Assembly: GCF_002443255.2 (NCBI RefSeq)
Contig: NW_019211454.1
Span: 10,376,248-10,440,247 of the forward strand
DNA: 64,000 bases
Direction of reading: 5' to 3'
DNA from: Varroa destructor
Lineage: Eukaryota > Arthropoda > Arachnida > Mesostigmata > Varroidae
The position numbers were made by a program, and so were the translations under genes. The notes below the pieces were generated by a model. That model was not told where the DNA came from and ran no database searches. It saw nothing but the letters and a program-made list of their open reading frames with translations. Below, piece after piece: positions 1 through 11,200 of the stretch (its first letter is position 1; every line of letters begins with the position of its first letter).

Positions 1-694
1 TGTCGCAGTGGTAGTAATTAACAATTAATTTCATAAGTTAATACTTTGACTTTACTTTAAGTATTAACTATTCACTTATGAGCATCTTTTACATCGCTTA
101 GTTTAACTTACAACAAAACCTTTGCCCGTTTTTTTTTTCGAATAGTCCGAAAACTTAAAAAGCAAAGGGTAGAAGCTCGGTGCCGACGATCGTTCATTAT
201 TGAAGTTAAGTTAGTTAGCTCGAACGGTGTGAAAATTTGCCTAGAGCAAGGCCGTCAAGCGGAATAGAATTCACATCTGTCCTCTCTGATCTTTCCTACA
301 ATACAACAAACGGGAGATCCATTTGCCAAAAACGAACAGCTTCATGTTGAGCTGTCCAACTGGTTTAACTAGCATACCTTCATTACGACGTTTTCTTCTA
401 TCTTCAGATAACAGTCGTGTAGTCTCGATCATAGTTGTGAGTCGAATTTAACAAACGGCTGGAAAATCCTCATGGAATCAGCTGAACAGCAGTCATACGT
501 GTTCTGCTAGTTTAAAGAAGACGCCATGGGCAGGCACATTAGGGCCTGGCGTTTCGAACTTCAACATCATACGAATACTTGAATCGTCTTCAGTTCTCCG
601 CGCGTTCCGATCGTAGCCATCGTTTCACAACGCACGGCTAATGATCCTGTGGAACTGCTTATAAATGTTAAACGCCTTAGCCTGCATGGCGCTA

Positions 695-711
695 ACACAC
701 ACACACACACA
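695..711. repeat. (AC)n microsatellite
   Basis: Eight AC units plus a terminal A. Confidence 0.9.
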
Positions 712-2124
712 TAACTCTTATATAATATTTTGGCCTCTCTACTTGTCTTTCGCTATATTTTTTATTGCCAGCTACACACGACCCTGTCAAACAACAAAAA
801 AAGGGGTGGAATTACGCAAATGCTCAGATCCACTTCTGTTGACGTAATTAATAAAAGTAGCATTTTTATAATAGCACTTTTAATATTAAAACTAATTTAG
901 CTGCTGCACTTGATTTTCCTTTTTACATGGTTACATTATTACATGGTGCGCTACGCCTGATCGGCACTGACCCAATCACTGCTCGTCTATTGCCACCCAT
1001 AGACTGAACTGCTGTTGTTTTCCTTTAAATAAAAGATGCTTTTGTTCTTATAAATAAGAAGTAGATTGATTTAATATAAATGTTCCTAATCAATCACACT
1101 AGCCACGAAGGGATATTAGTTCATTTGCTTTAAAACGCGAGTGTGCCTGTGCAGGCCTTCACTAACTAGTCGAAACCAGAAGACGCCAAAATCGAATTTC
1201 CGTTGAGTCTAATAGTCCAGATTGTGAACTAATGAGAGCATCTCACCCACATAGACACTATAATAACATGCATTACATTGGTCAGAAATCAGATCAGAGA
1301 CACATCAGCTACCGTACCACAACGAAATCCCCTAAAGTTGTACACAAACTGCCGCAACTAAGATCCTTTCTGTTATATTGCATTTTCTAAAAGGGCTTAT
1401 TACCTCACGCTCAAGCCATATTCCCTCATTTCCCTAATAGGATTTGAAACCCATCTCCAATGGCCATCTGTTTACGCATGTCTGTCCAGTAATGTCACTC
1501 GTGCGTTGGAGACGATATTGAGAGTATCTGTGCCACTGCACAGCATCTCGAACATTGCGATTCGTTCTCCAGCCGAATGAATCAGCCCGCGTACAAAACA
1601 CTCCGTTGCCGTCATCGGTACTGGCTATCAAAGCTTAGATGTGTCAGATATACTGATTTAGCCTTTAATCAAGATTTAATCTTTTTCAACCAAAATAGAA
1701 GAAGTCGTCGTTGAGTTACTTCGAAGCTAAATTTACTAATGAGGCGAAAACAGCTCCCGATGGTCCGCTCCCGAGGTCATACAAAAGCTCATTGGCAAGA
1801 AATGTTGCTTAAAAAAAAAAAGTATCAAATAAAAAAAATCTATTTAACCGGCCTCGTTGCTAAAAAGCACGTGGTGGTCTGTTTAGGGGTTGGGTTACAA
1901 AAGAATGGTTCTTCGTAGTGCATTGAAAATGGTGCTAAGCGACCAAAGCTAAATGAGCTAAAGCGAAGAAGATATATAAATAACAATTATATACAGTCGA
2001 AAATTGGAATCCTGTTTTCTAGCTTGAAGATTTGAACGTAGCGATGTCTTCAGCATAGCTCTGCGCGCCACAATGAAGTGCTTGACCGACGCGCATTATC
2101 TGACAACTTTATGTTCAGCGAACT

Positions 2125-2337
2125 ATGGAGGATAACCAAGAGGCGTATACTCTATACGAAGTGAGGCAAGACCTGGGTCTGGTCATACAAACTGTGCAAC
2201 ACTGGATAAAAGTCCGAAGTCAATCCGCGGATCAGTCAACCGTGGATAGATCGTCCATAGGAGCTGAGCAGATTATCATCGAAAGGCCAATGACTTGTAG
2301 CAGAGACTGCGAGAGAGAATCGTCTCGCTTTGCCTAA
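2125..2337 (+). other. Short ORF with a helix-turn-helix-like N-terminus
   Basis: This is a 70-aa ATG ORF whose residues 8-30 (YTLYEVRQDLGLVIQTVQHW) resemble a homeodomain-like HTH such as those of transposases or MerR-type readers. No DDE domain, terminal repeats or splice partner is evident. It could be a decayed transposase fragment or chance. Confidence 0.15.
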
Positions 2338-5300
2338 AGCAAACTGAAGTCAAGCGCCTTTTCGAAGGTGAGGTAGATCCGATTTTGAAAGACAGCACCA
2401 TTTGTTAAATGTGTAATACATTCAGAGACCATGCGTATAGCAACTGAATTACAGGATCGAATTATCTCTAGCAACTGTGTGAAACTTAAATAATTAAGTA
2501 GTTAACTTTCATGTAGGCCTTCCCCTACGGCTTCTTTAAATGACCAATTCACCTTGTAGTGTTAATCGAGTGTAACGGACGAATTTTTAGAGAAGCATGA
2601 ATGAATACATGCTTCATCGCACGCACAGTAACGTAAGATAGATAAGCGTGTTAAGATGAGGTCACTTAATTGGCACAACAACGTAATCACGACCGGCATC
2701 ATCCCGCAGGTAAAATCCAACCGTTTCATCGTTCATAACAAGCGTTTCCTATATTATTTACCAGAAATGGTCCGTTGTGAAGTATCCAATTTGCAATAAC
2801 GATAAACGTTACTGTCTAAAAGCTGGACCGGTGAGTCCTTTGCCAGAAGCGCAATTTCTGCCGTTGTCCGCTTTGTCATAGCAAAAAACCATTCACCCTA
2901 TGTAAGCATCACGCACACATCTGACCCAGTCGACACGTGCCGTAATAATAAGCGTATATATATATAGCTAGACCAACGACTGAAGCTAACGTATCAGTTC
3001 ATTTATTTCCTTATTTTGAGATAATTGCACCCAGCTCGGCCATGTTATTGTACTAAAAATAGCATTTATATTTCATCCATGTGAAAATAATGACCAAAAA
3101 GGCGAGTATCTGCTGCAGCAACAGAAGCAGCAGTGGGCTTCCTATCGTTCGAACATTAATTATAATACTCTTGAAACGCGTGGTGTCACCGAATTTATAT
3201 GACTGCCGTAATACTTACGTTAAAGGTGTGCGTATGGTTAGGGGACCTTGGAATATAGCCCAATTAAAACAACCAAACATTTTTCATTATTCTATTTTGG
3301 ATTTGGCCAAAATATAAAATCAGTTATCAACTATCAATAGAAAGCAGTTTAAGATAGCATAAAAACAAAACGTACGTTGTGTTTATTGCGGCCCGTAGTG
3401 TGTTCAACTGAGCTATTGCTCGATGGTTCGAAGACCCTCGTAGATAAACGATATATTTTAATTAAACTTTTTGCTCATTTCTACGATACAACAAATGACC
3501 TCCTTTGTCTGGGTAAATTCCGGTTATCTTCTGCAACTTATCGACCTACTGCTCCCCGCTCGAATGCCTTGAAAGCGTTGTACTTACAAGCGACTTTTAC
3601 GGACGGACACCGCGTAAGAAATTTTTCCTAAACCTTCAATTCGTCTCCTTAGACGTGAAGTCCTTTCGGCTCTTCCTGCTGGGGCTGTCAACATTTAAGG
3701 TTTCACTGCTTCAATATAGGTCCTTTTTAAATCTTATTTGGCATGAATAAGAACGACGATGATTCTTGACTATTTCAGTAAACAAGTAATAAACTCGAAC
3801 AAACCCGGCTCGATGAGTGCTTTAGCAACAATGCGTCACTGTTAGTTGCTATTTAATCGTATATACTTGCATGTCGCGGGCTTAAAGCATGACGTGAGTA
3901 TAAGAACGACGCAAAAAACACGAAATTTCGCGCCTTTCGTTTTACATTCAATTTCAAAACAGGTGGCCAAATACTGTCTGTTATGCTGGTCTGGCAAAAC
4001 ACCTATTTTTCCCAGTCCACCATTTTCCCTGAGTGCATAGCTGAGGACTAAACTATTGTTACTACTTCAGATACTGTTTATATAAAATACTGCGATGTTT
4101 GTTCCCTCGGTCATTTTGCGCTGAACACTAGTTACTAATGTTAAATGTCCCTCATAAACATGTCAGCTTGTCCTCATTATTTCTATATACATTAGATTAG
4201 AAAAATCAGTCTACGTCTGTTGCCCCCAATCGTTTCCTTGTTTTAAGCTGATTCTTTGCGGGTCGTTCGCGCAGGTCATCCTAGACAAAAGTGCGCGTTA
4301 AATGTAGCCGATATATTCGCTCGATGGAATTGCTTTTTCCATAGAGCATAATGGTGACCTCGATACCCGATTTGTTGGCAATATGCTTGATAACCGCTGC
4401 GAACGGGCTATACAGGAACCTGTTTGGTCTTCTACAAAATGCCCAACTTATTTTTCACTTTTTATGATTCGGTGGTAAATCAATTGCGATTGTAGCTAAA
4501 TAGCCCGGGATGAATTCTATACGTAATGTCGAAAGGTAGAAATGGGGCCCACCAAAAAGCCGTTATGTGCTTGTCAAAGGAAACCTTTTGTAGAGGAAAA
4601 CGAGGTGCAACATGATGAGGTTACTCAAGCAAGTCAATAGGTTGACTAAATTAGGAAGACAGAATTATTGCGACGGGACAGCTGTAACGAGATAACGGAA
4701 TTAATGCTGCAGGATCTTAGATGAATCGGAACCGTGAAGATCTGCTATCTAGCTATACTTTACGCTAGACTGGATGCAATGGGAATTCATTAGTTCCTAT
4801 TAGGATAGCCTAATGAAATGAACTATTAAATGGCACCGGGTTAAAGAGAAAGGCAATGGGTATGTGTACAACAAAAGTAGTGACACTGCCATTTTACACA
4901 AGGACGCCTTAACAACTTAACTTTTCCGGTAGATAAAGCACAATTATCAAGTATTCCTTGATAATGTTTTATATAAACGAGCACGACCAATGTTTGCTAA
5001 CGAAAGCACTGTAAGACACACCACAGTCTGTTGCAAATCTGGCCAGAAGTTTACGTGTGATCGACAATTGTGTCTAGTTTACGTTGCTCGCTGAGACTAT
5101 GACACCACAAGTATACGTATCTCAAGCTGCTACATATAACAATCTTTATACACCCATACTGTGAGCGACTGGAAATATTGTGATTTCCTATAGGTTGCTA
5201 TGGCTCGTTTGTTACCGAATGTACGTGTGGCAATTTTGTAAACTATGACAAACCCCCAGATATCCATGGGACATTTCGCTATGCTTTGTTGCCCTGTAGA

Positions 5301-7357
5301 TTAAATAAATGCAACAACGGAACAATAACGTATCCCACACGTTCTATGTAAAAAGCGTTCCGTTCCTTCGATGAGAATGAGTTCAACGAATAGCACATGC
5401 GCGTGATGACCGAGTTTTCACAATAATAATTTCACATAATTGAGCGCTATTGTATCTAGATGGCTTCAAGTGAAGGCATAGCACCGAATTGTCGTAGTTT
5501 CTGCCGCCATAGTCAGAGTTAACAGAAATGCATATAAGCAAGGGCGTTAAAATGACCCTTTCCTTAGGGCGGGCTCATCAAATTCGATGTGCGTGCATCT
5601 ATCCCTTCAGCTTTTGGCACAAAAACTTAACCCACTTCACATAATGAACAGATCCGACAGGAGCTTTCAACCGAAGCAAATTCGTTTCAAACTGCAAAGT
5701 GTATGATGGTGCTACGTCGACCAGCACCAAGTTTTCCTGCCTAAATGAAGACGTTTTCGTACGTTCACATAGAGGTCGGGACAGGCGGAATATACGTGCA
5801 TTTTGAACGGCCGTACACAAACGTGAAGGTAGCATTGCGGACATTGGTAACGTCTTCAACTAACGTTTACTATTGGATTGTCGCAGTTTAAATTAAGCGC
5901 TGTCGCTCCGCGACCTGCTCGCGTTATGCATATGACTTGTGCTGTTTGTACAACGGGACATATTACCTACATCATCATGACCATTATCTTCAACAGAATG
6001 TTTCATCGCGTGAGGGCTGCTTGCTATAATAGGAGCAAAGTAACAACAATTCTATAGAAATTTAAACGTACAGGAATTTCGGTGAGCTTTTTCCTTAAAA
6101 ATTTAGATTTGACCAGGTATACGTGCGTAAAGGGAAAGAAACTATTAGTTGATGCAAATGAAATCGTATATCTGATTTTTTCATTTTGTCATCAAGTTGA
6201 AATTATGCTAACATCTATGCTATACTTATAGTAGTTCTCACTGTTGAACTAGTACGAAACGTGCCATCAGGGCCCCATTCAACGTTACGGTTGCACGCCA
6301 AGCCTCTATCGTCGATCTTTGACAAGTTGTAACGTCCAAAAGCGTATTGAGTTCCTAATCCTACCCCTTCAAACAACCACGCAACCTTGATTCACTTTTG
6401 TTCGGTTCCAACATAGCCTTCATACGGCTAAACTGGTTATCGTCTGTCAAAAGTCATATTCTTTTTATTACAGGCTCCGCCACAATATTGGACCAGGGGC
6501 AAGAAGAGCACACGTTTGGTCATACCGCGCGTACTTTTGCCTAATGACGCGTATTCAGAGTAGAATCGATTACGTGAAGACGCCAGTCACTTACTCGATG
6601 TCTAAAGATAACTTTACATCATCAACCTGATTATATTACGAAAGTATTAGCTAGTTTTCTATCAATGGGGCAAATTTTTCTATAATTTGTTTACACCGAC
6701 ATGTCGCTTTTCGTGTCTAGGTAGGAACATACGTTGGCCGAATCATATTAAACTGAATAGGAAACGCGGTAGCGTTCGCTTTGTCCAATCGTAACTAACA
6801 ATATCGAATCAGTATCAACTACGTGTGCAGGAGGAGTATTCACTTAGCATCAGGAATTGTCACCCTTGATGAACTTCCATGTGTACGGCAGTATTCTACT
6901 TGGTGCTACAGACACAATTGATCGAGTTTGTGGCGAATCAATATCTTTCCAGATCATATAGGATGTATTTTGATACAGCACGTTAAGGAAATAGGACCAT
7001 TAAATTCGAATAGCGCTAACCGGCCACAGCCATTGCGGGTTCGGCTCTTTCGTTCCACCCTCGATTGTACAGAGAAGCTCAACAAACTGTCGATAATTAA
7101 TCATTTTCGGCATATCTATTCGAGTGGACGCAGTTCAGCCTTCAGGCACAACAACCATGGCCTATATTTTATATAGTCAAACTACGAAGAAAAAAGCTTC
7201 TTTTTTTTTTCGCCCAAAACCTTATAAATTTTAATGCATGGAAAATTGATCAACAGCCATAATTCTATATTTCATTAAATTGGTCTACTCCTTGGCTACT
7301 GTTTTTAATAGAAAGCGAATATTCCCACATTTTAAAGTGTATCTGGGTCAAAATTAG

Positions 7358-7376
7358 AAAAAAAAAAAAAAAAAAA
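7358..7376. repeat. Poly(A) tract
   Basis: Nineteen A in a row, followed by further A-rich then T-rich sequence. There is no retrocopy-like gene upstream on either strand. Confidence 0.95.
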
Positions 7377-7649
7377 GAAAAAAACACTTTTTTTCTTGAC
7401 AGCAAAAAACAGAGTCAATTAATCTGGCTAGTTTTTATTTATTCATATAGATTATGTGCAATCTTCGATCTTCAGAAGAATACAACTTGTCATATTTACA
7501 GATTTCAAGTAGACCTTATTTAGCCCGAGCGATAGTAAAATCTGGTTCTGTTGTTCTGAAACAGTCGCTGAATACGTATAAAACTCGGATTGAGGAAAAC
7601 TTTACTGCGATTTTTGGTTCTACACATTGAGAATCCATACAAATGGGTT

Positions 7650-7702
7650 TGTTGCTATTGCTTACACTAGCAAAGTGATAAACTGTCAATTCAATAGCAA
7701 CA
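7650..7702. repeat. 11-bp inverted repeat pair
   Basis: TGTTGCTATTG (7650-7660) and CAATAGCAACA (7692-7702) are perfect reverse complements, 31 bp apart. They lie just upstream of the GC-rich palindrome and TATA region. Confidence 0.7.
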
Positions 7703-7768
7703 GTGGTGATGATACAGGAATTTTAATTGTGAGTAGCATTGTTCATTATAGGCAGTAGCCCCGTGATC

Positions 7769-7821
7769 GTCGACCGGACACCGGACCCGATCCGGTGTCC
7801 ACCGGACAATAGCTGGTCGAC
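7769..7821. repeat. Nested GC-rich inverted repeat upstream of a core promoter
   Basis: A perfect 10-bp stem (GGACACCGGA at 7776-7785, TCCGGTGTCC at 7791-7800) encloses a 5-nt loop. An outer 7-bp pair (GTCGACC at 7769-7775, GGTCGAC at 7815-7821) flanks it asymmetrically. The octamer ACCGGACA also occurs as a direct repeat at 7773 and 7801. The block is strikingly GC-rich for its AT-rich surroundings and lies 76 bp upstream of two TATA boxes. It could be a dimeric transcription-factor site or a foldback structure. Confidence 0.85.
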
Positions 7822-7896
7822 TCGTTCATCCTACTTGTTTCTGACATCTTCCTTTCTCACGGTCGACTTTCCGATTCGGGGTGTTTTTCGTAGGCT

Positions 7897-7942
7897 TATA
7901 TAAGTAGGATTATATAAGGAGGATGGCGAAAAGTATTCAGTC
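7897..7942 (+). promoter_or_regulatory. Core promoter: two TATATAAG boxes plus TCAGTC initiator
   Basis: TATATAAG occurs at 7897-7904 and again at 7911-7918. A TCAGTC arthropod-type initiator at 7937-7942 puts the +1 A at 7939, so the second TATA begins at -28, the normal spacing. No DPE-like motif is obvious at +28. A strong splice donor follows at 7980. I infer a plus-strand transcription start; the nearest plus-strand coding exon downstream is the receptor at 14692. Confidence 0.5.
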
Positions 7943-7979
7943 GCTTGCAGGAGTTATTTAAGAACTTGAGTTAATCAAA
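7939..7979 (+). other. Candidate non-coding first exon (5' UTR), possibly of the receptor gene
   Basis: This 41-nt stretch runs from the predicted +1 A to a consensus donor (AAA then GTAAGTAT, GT at 7980-7981). It has no ATG. Splicing to the acceptor ending at 14521 would give a 6.5-kb first intron and attach this promoter to the receptor. That link is inference from signal strength and order only. Confidence 0.3.
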
Positions 7980-8212
7980 GTAAGTATAACAGTCTCGAGT
8001 GTTAGATTCTAGATTGTCTGTAATGCGTCAGGGACCAGTTATAGTATCAGCATGGGACTGATGTCAGCTTTGCTTTCCCCAATCGAAAGAACTATATCTT
8101 CACCAACACTACTTTTTACAGCTTTACTTAAATGAACGCTACCGACCGACGATTGAGGCGATGATAACGCCTAGATTCAATGTCAGCCTACTCGCAGGCG
8201 TGTATTTATTCA

Positions 8213-8250
8213 TATATAGTTTAATACTGAACTGTGAGGATAGTTCAGTC
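8213..8250 (+). promoter_or_regulatory. Second TATA plus TCAGTC promoter-like site
   Basis: TATATAG at 8213-8219 is followed by TCAGTC at 8245-8250, with +1 A at 8247 and TATA at about -34. The sequence around +1 (TTCAGTCGCT) repeats the ten bases at the initiator of the 7.9-kb promoter. An 8-bp inverted repeat (ACTGAACT at 8226-8233, AGTTCAGT at 8242-8249) spans the site. It could be an alternative start, a duplication or a chance match. Confidence 0.3.
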
Positions 8251-8259
8251 GCTGACAGC

Positions 8260-11200
8260 ATAATAACATATATCAATATTTCCGTCATAAAACATAGTTA
8301 AGTTAAAAAAGGGATTACTGTTGAGTGCGAGCGTCAGTGTAACTAATGAATAAGGCATGTATCAATGTTGTCATATTTAAGGTTTCCCAAATAAATCCAT
8401 TACAGCAATGAAGTGACATACACAAATCGTTCAGATTTTACAGAAGACACTTTTTACCGACTTATGATTCCCTCTGGTACAGTCTCACATATGAGGTGTC
8501 TGCCTGTCCGTCTTTCTGTAGCCTCAGTTTTTCTATAAACTTGTAAGACAAAACAAAAAAAAAATTCAGGGTGTAAGTCTCCGGCATGACTCGCAACGCA
8601 TCTGTCAGTGATCCATACTCATTCTGGCTTCCAAACTCTCGACGTCACTCGATTTTTCTTCAATAGAAAAGCGTTTCCGGTAGCATCTTTCCGATCTAAA
8701 CACTTTCTTTTTGAATAAATGACTAATTCTAGAAAAAAATAACTATCTCAGTCCTTGAAGAGGTTAAAAATGCCGCATTCTGTAGAATGACGATCGAAAA
8801 AATTGTCAAACATTGGCCAGCAATAACAGAAATATATTTAAATGGCACGAATATGGCAATAGCCAGAAACGCAGCAAGGTTTTTTTTGCCTTCAAGCTGA
8901 CAGTTCAATTGGATAAAATACGTCCTTTTTACATCAAGCTAACAGAAATTGTATTGAGAACTTGAGAACCAGTATTATATCTTCACTACTTGATATCTAG
9001 CAAGCGCGCAGACAACCCATCAGAACGGTTATGCACTGATGTGCACTGACCCATTTTTAAAGTTCGCGCGAAATTAAAAAGGTCTCCTATGAATCCGGAA
9101 CGGCACTTGAGCTGATATAGTATGGATTTTATTATCATCTTATCCACATTTAGTCGGCATTGTTTGTTGACTATAAAGTATCTTGTCATGTCGCTGCCAA
9201 ATAAACGATGTTACGTACAGGCTTGTAGTCCAAGAACTATGTTTAATAGCAATTGTCCAGGCTCGTTGATTGGCTTTCTCCATCTTTGGGAATCGCTTTA
9301 GAATCGTGCTTGTCGTAACAGGCTGATTACGAGGGGCTTAAAATCAAAAACTAAATCCAATTCGATGCACCGATATAATATTTAAAGCCAAGCAAATATT
9401 CTGATGTTATATGCCAGTATGATATCCGAATGTATGAACATTTTCTTTGATGTATGAGCACTTTTTTCACCACCTTGTTTATCCCTGCGTTCGTGTTTTG
9501 TATGTGCTATCAGATGGATCTGCCTGTCTGAGAAGTGATACGGTAGTCGTCGTCGGAATGACGACGCAGGTCAATGGTACATTCGCCTGTCGATCGGCCT
9601 CTGGCAGTTTCCCTAGAGGAAAGTGTTCATCCATCGATATTCAGTTGCAGTGTCATATCCATCTGGTTACACCCCAGCGACGACCAGATGGCATCGAGGC
9701 TGATGTCCAATGGAGCACGCTGCCAATAAAGAGCCGAATCATTAAAAATGTTCGCACAGATTTGGATCGACGCACGGAACGACAACCTACTTTGGGGCAA
9801 CAGTTTAGATAGAGGCTGAATCAACACGGAATGTTGAAGGCGTTCCGCTAAACTCATTCTATCGATTCAATGGCAAACGTAAAAAAAGAACGTGTTGAAC
9901 GCGCTGTTTCGTCACGGCAGGCTGATAAAGCAGCATAAGATGGCGTCGTAGATAAGACCTTCCTTCAATCAATCACGGTCGCGTCAAGAACACACTTAGT
10001 TGTCTGAAGCAAAGTGTGTCCCGTACCTGGAAGACTCGAATTACAAACGCAGATCTATTCGCTATCAGCATTTCCGTGCAGTCCAGATTGATTCCACTTG
10101 TTCATTAGTTAAAAATATTTACACAAAGCGTGCGAAGCTTCAGATAGACTCGCTTGGATTATATTGACGCCTGCTATCATCAGTCATCGCATCTTTATTT
10201 CTGCTTTAAAACCGTGCCCCTACGTACGGAAACGTACATTTTAAACGTTTACAATCACTGAGAACTGTTCAACGTGACGCATTATGAGATCTATAGTATT
10301 AGTTAATTTTGCCGCCATAAATGTCCGGAGTTTGCTGGAGCGCGTAACAGCTCCTATCTTGCTCAGAGCGTCCATATCGTAAGTATACCTAATATGGCTT
10401 GTTTTAATATAAACAGCTGTATATTGTACTTGGACAAACTCCATCTGCCATCTGAGCTTTACTAAAGTGCTCCGTTCGGCCTTTTGCTCGCCTTTCGACG
10501 TCCATTTTTGATGGCCACGGCCACACGCTAGCTTACAGGGGGCTGCGAAGCTAGTTTCCTTTGAATCATACGCGTTCTACTATTACTAGAACTAGCATCG
10601 TGCCCATCATGATGACCCGAACACTCGCGTCTACGTTTGTATAACTGTTTGTTTTTGAAAATGTAACTATTACATCATAGCGCTACACAAACAGCGAAGG
10701 CCTATTCAAGAAAAGAGAAAGCTACTAGATCAACACTATGAATCGTAATGTTAAATGAGGCAAATCGGTGCTGTTAAACATGACCAATTTCTCACTCTGG
10801 GTAGTATGTTTCACGACCCATTTATTTCATACAAAATACTACGCTTGTGCGAAATATACCAATTCAATGATAATAGTGTTTGATTATTCTATTTTAACTC
10901 GTGCGGCAGGGACGTATGTTGCGAAAGCGAAAGTTGCGTAGCTCAAAACGTTAACGTTGGAAAAGCCTACCAGGCCACCTCCAGGCCTAGCCCAAAAACT
11001 GCCATAGGCTTTCGTAGATCTGCATGCAAGTTTGAATATCTGAAGTTTGCCCTGAGGACCTGCGGATGGCAAATGAGTCCTTAAAGTGAAGCTCATGCAT
11101 GAGCCTTTTCAGGTTCTATCAAAAAACCTATTCTAGCATGCCATACGCACATACACATATCGGGCTGGTCAGTAAACCCATTGTAAAGACAGCCATAATA

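Larger units (their letters stand above)
1..7600. other. Non-coding stretch, no gene recognised
   Basis: AT-rich DNA with short scattered ORFs on both strands and no convincing protein similarity, apart from the weak HTH-like ORF at 2125. A small hairpin (ATTATCAAG/CTTGATAAT) lies near 4943-4965. I see nothing else. Confidence 0.6.

Noticed and set aside
9447..9857. Overlapping open frames on both strands (121 and 76 codons)
   Set aside because: Mutually antisense frames without family resemblance. The plus-strand frame begins at a TTG, although an ATG follows directly.
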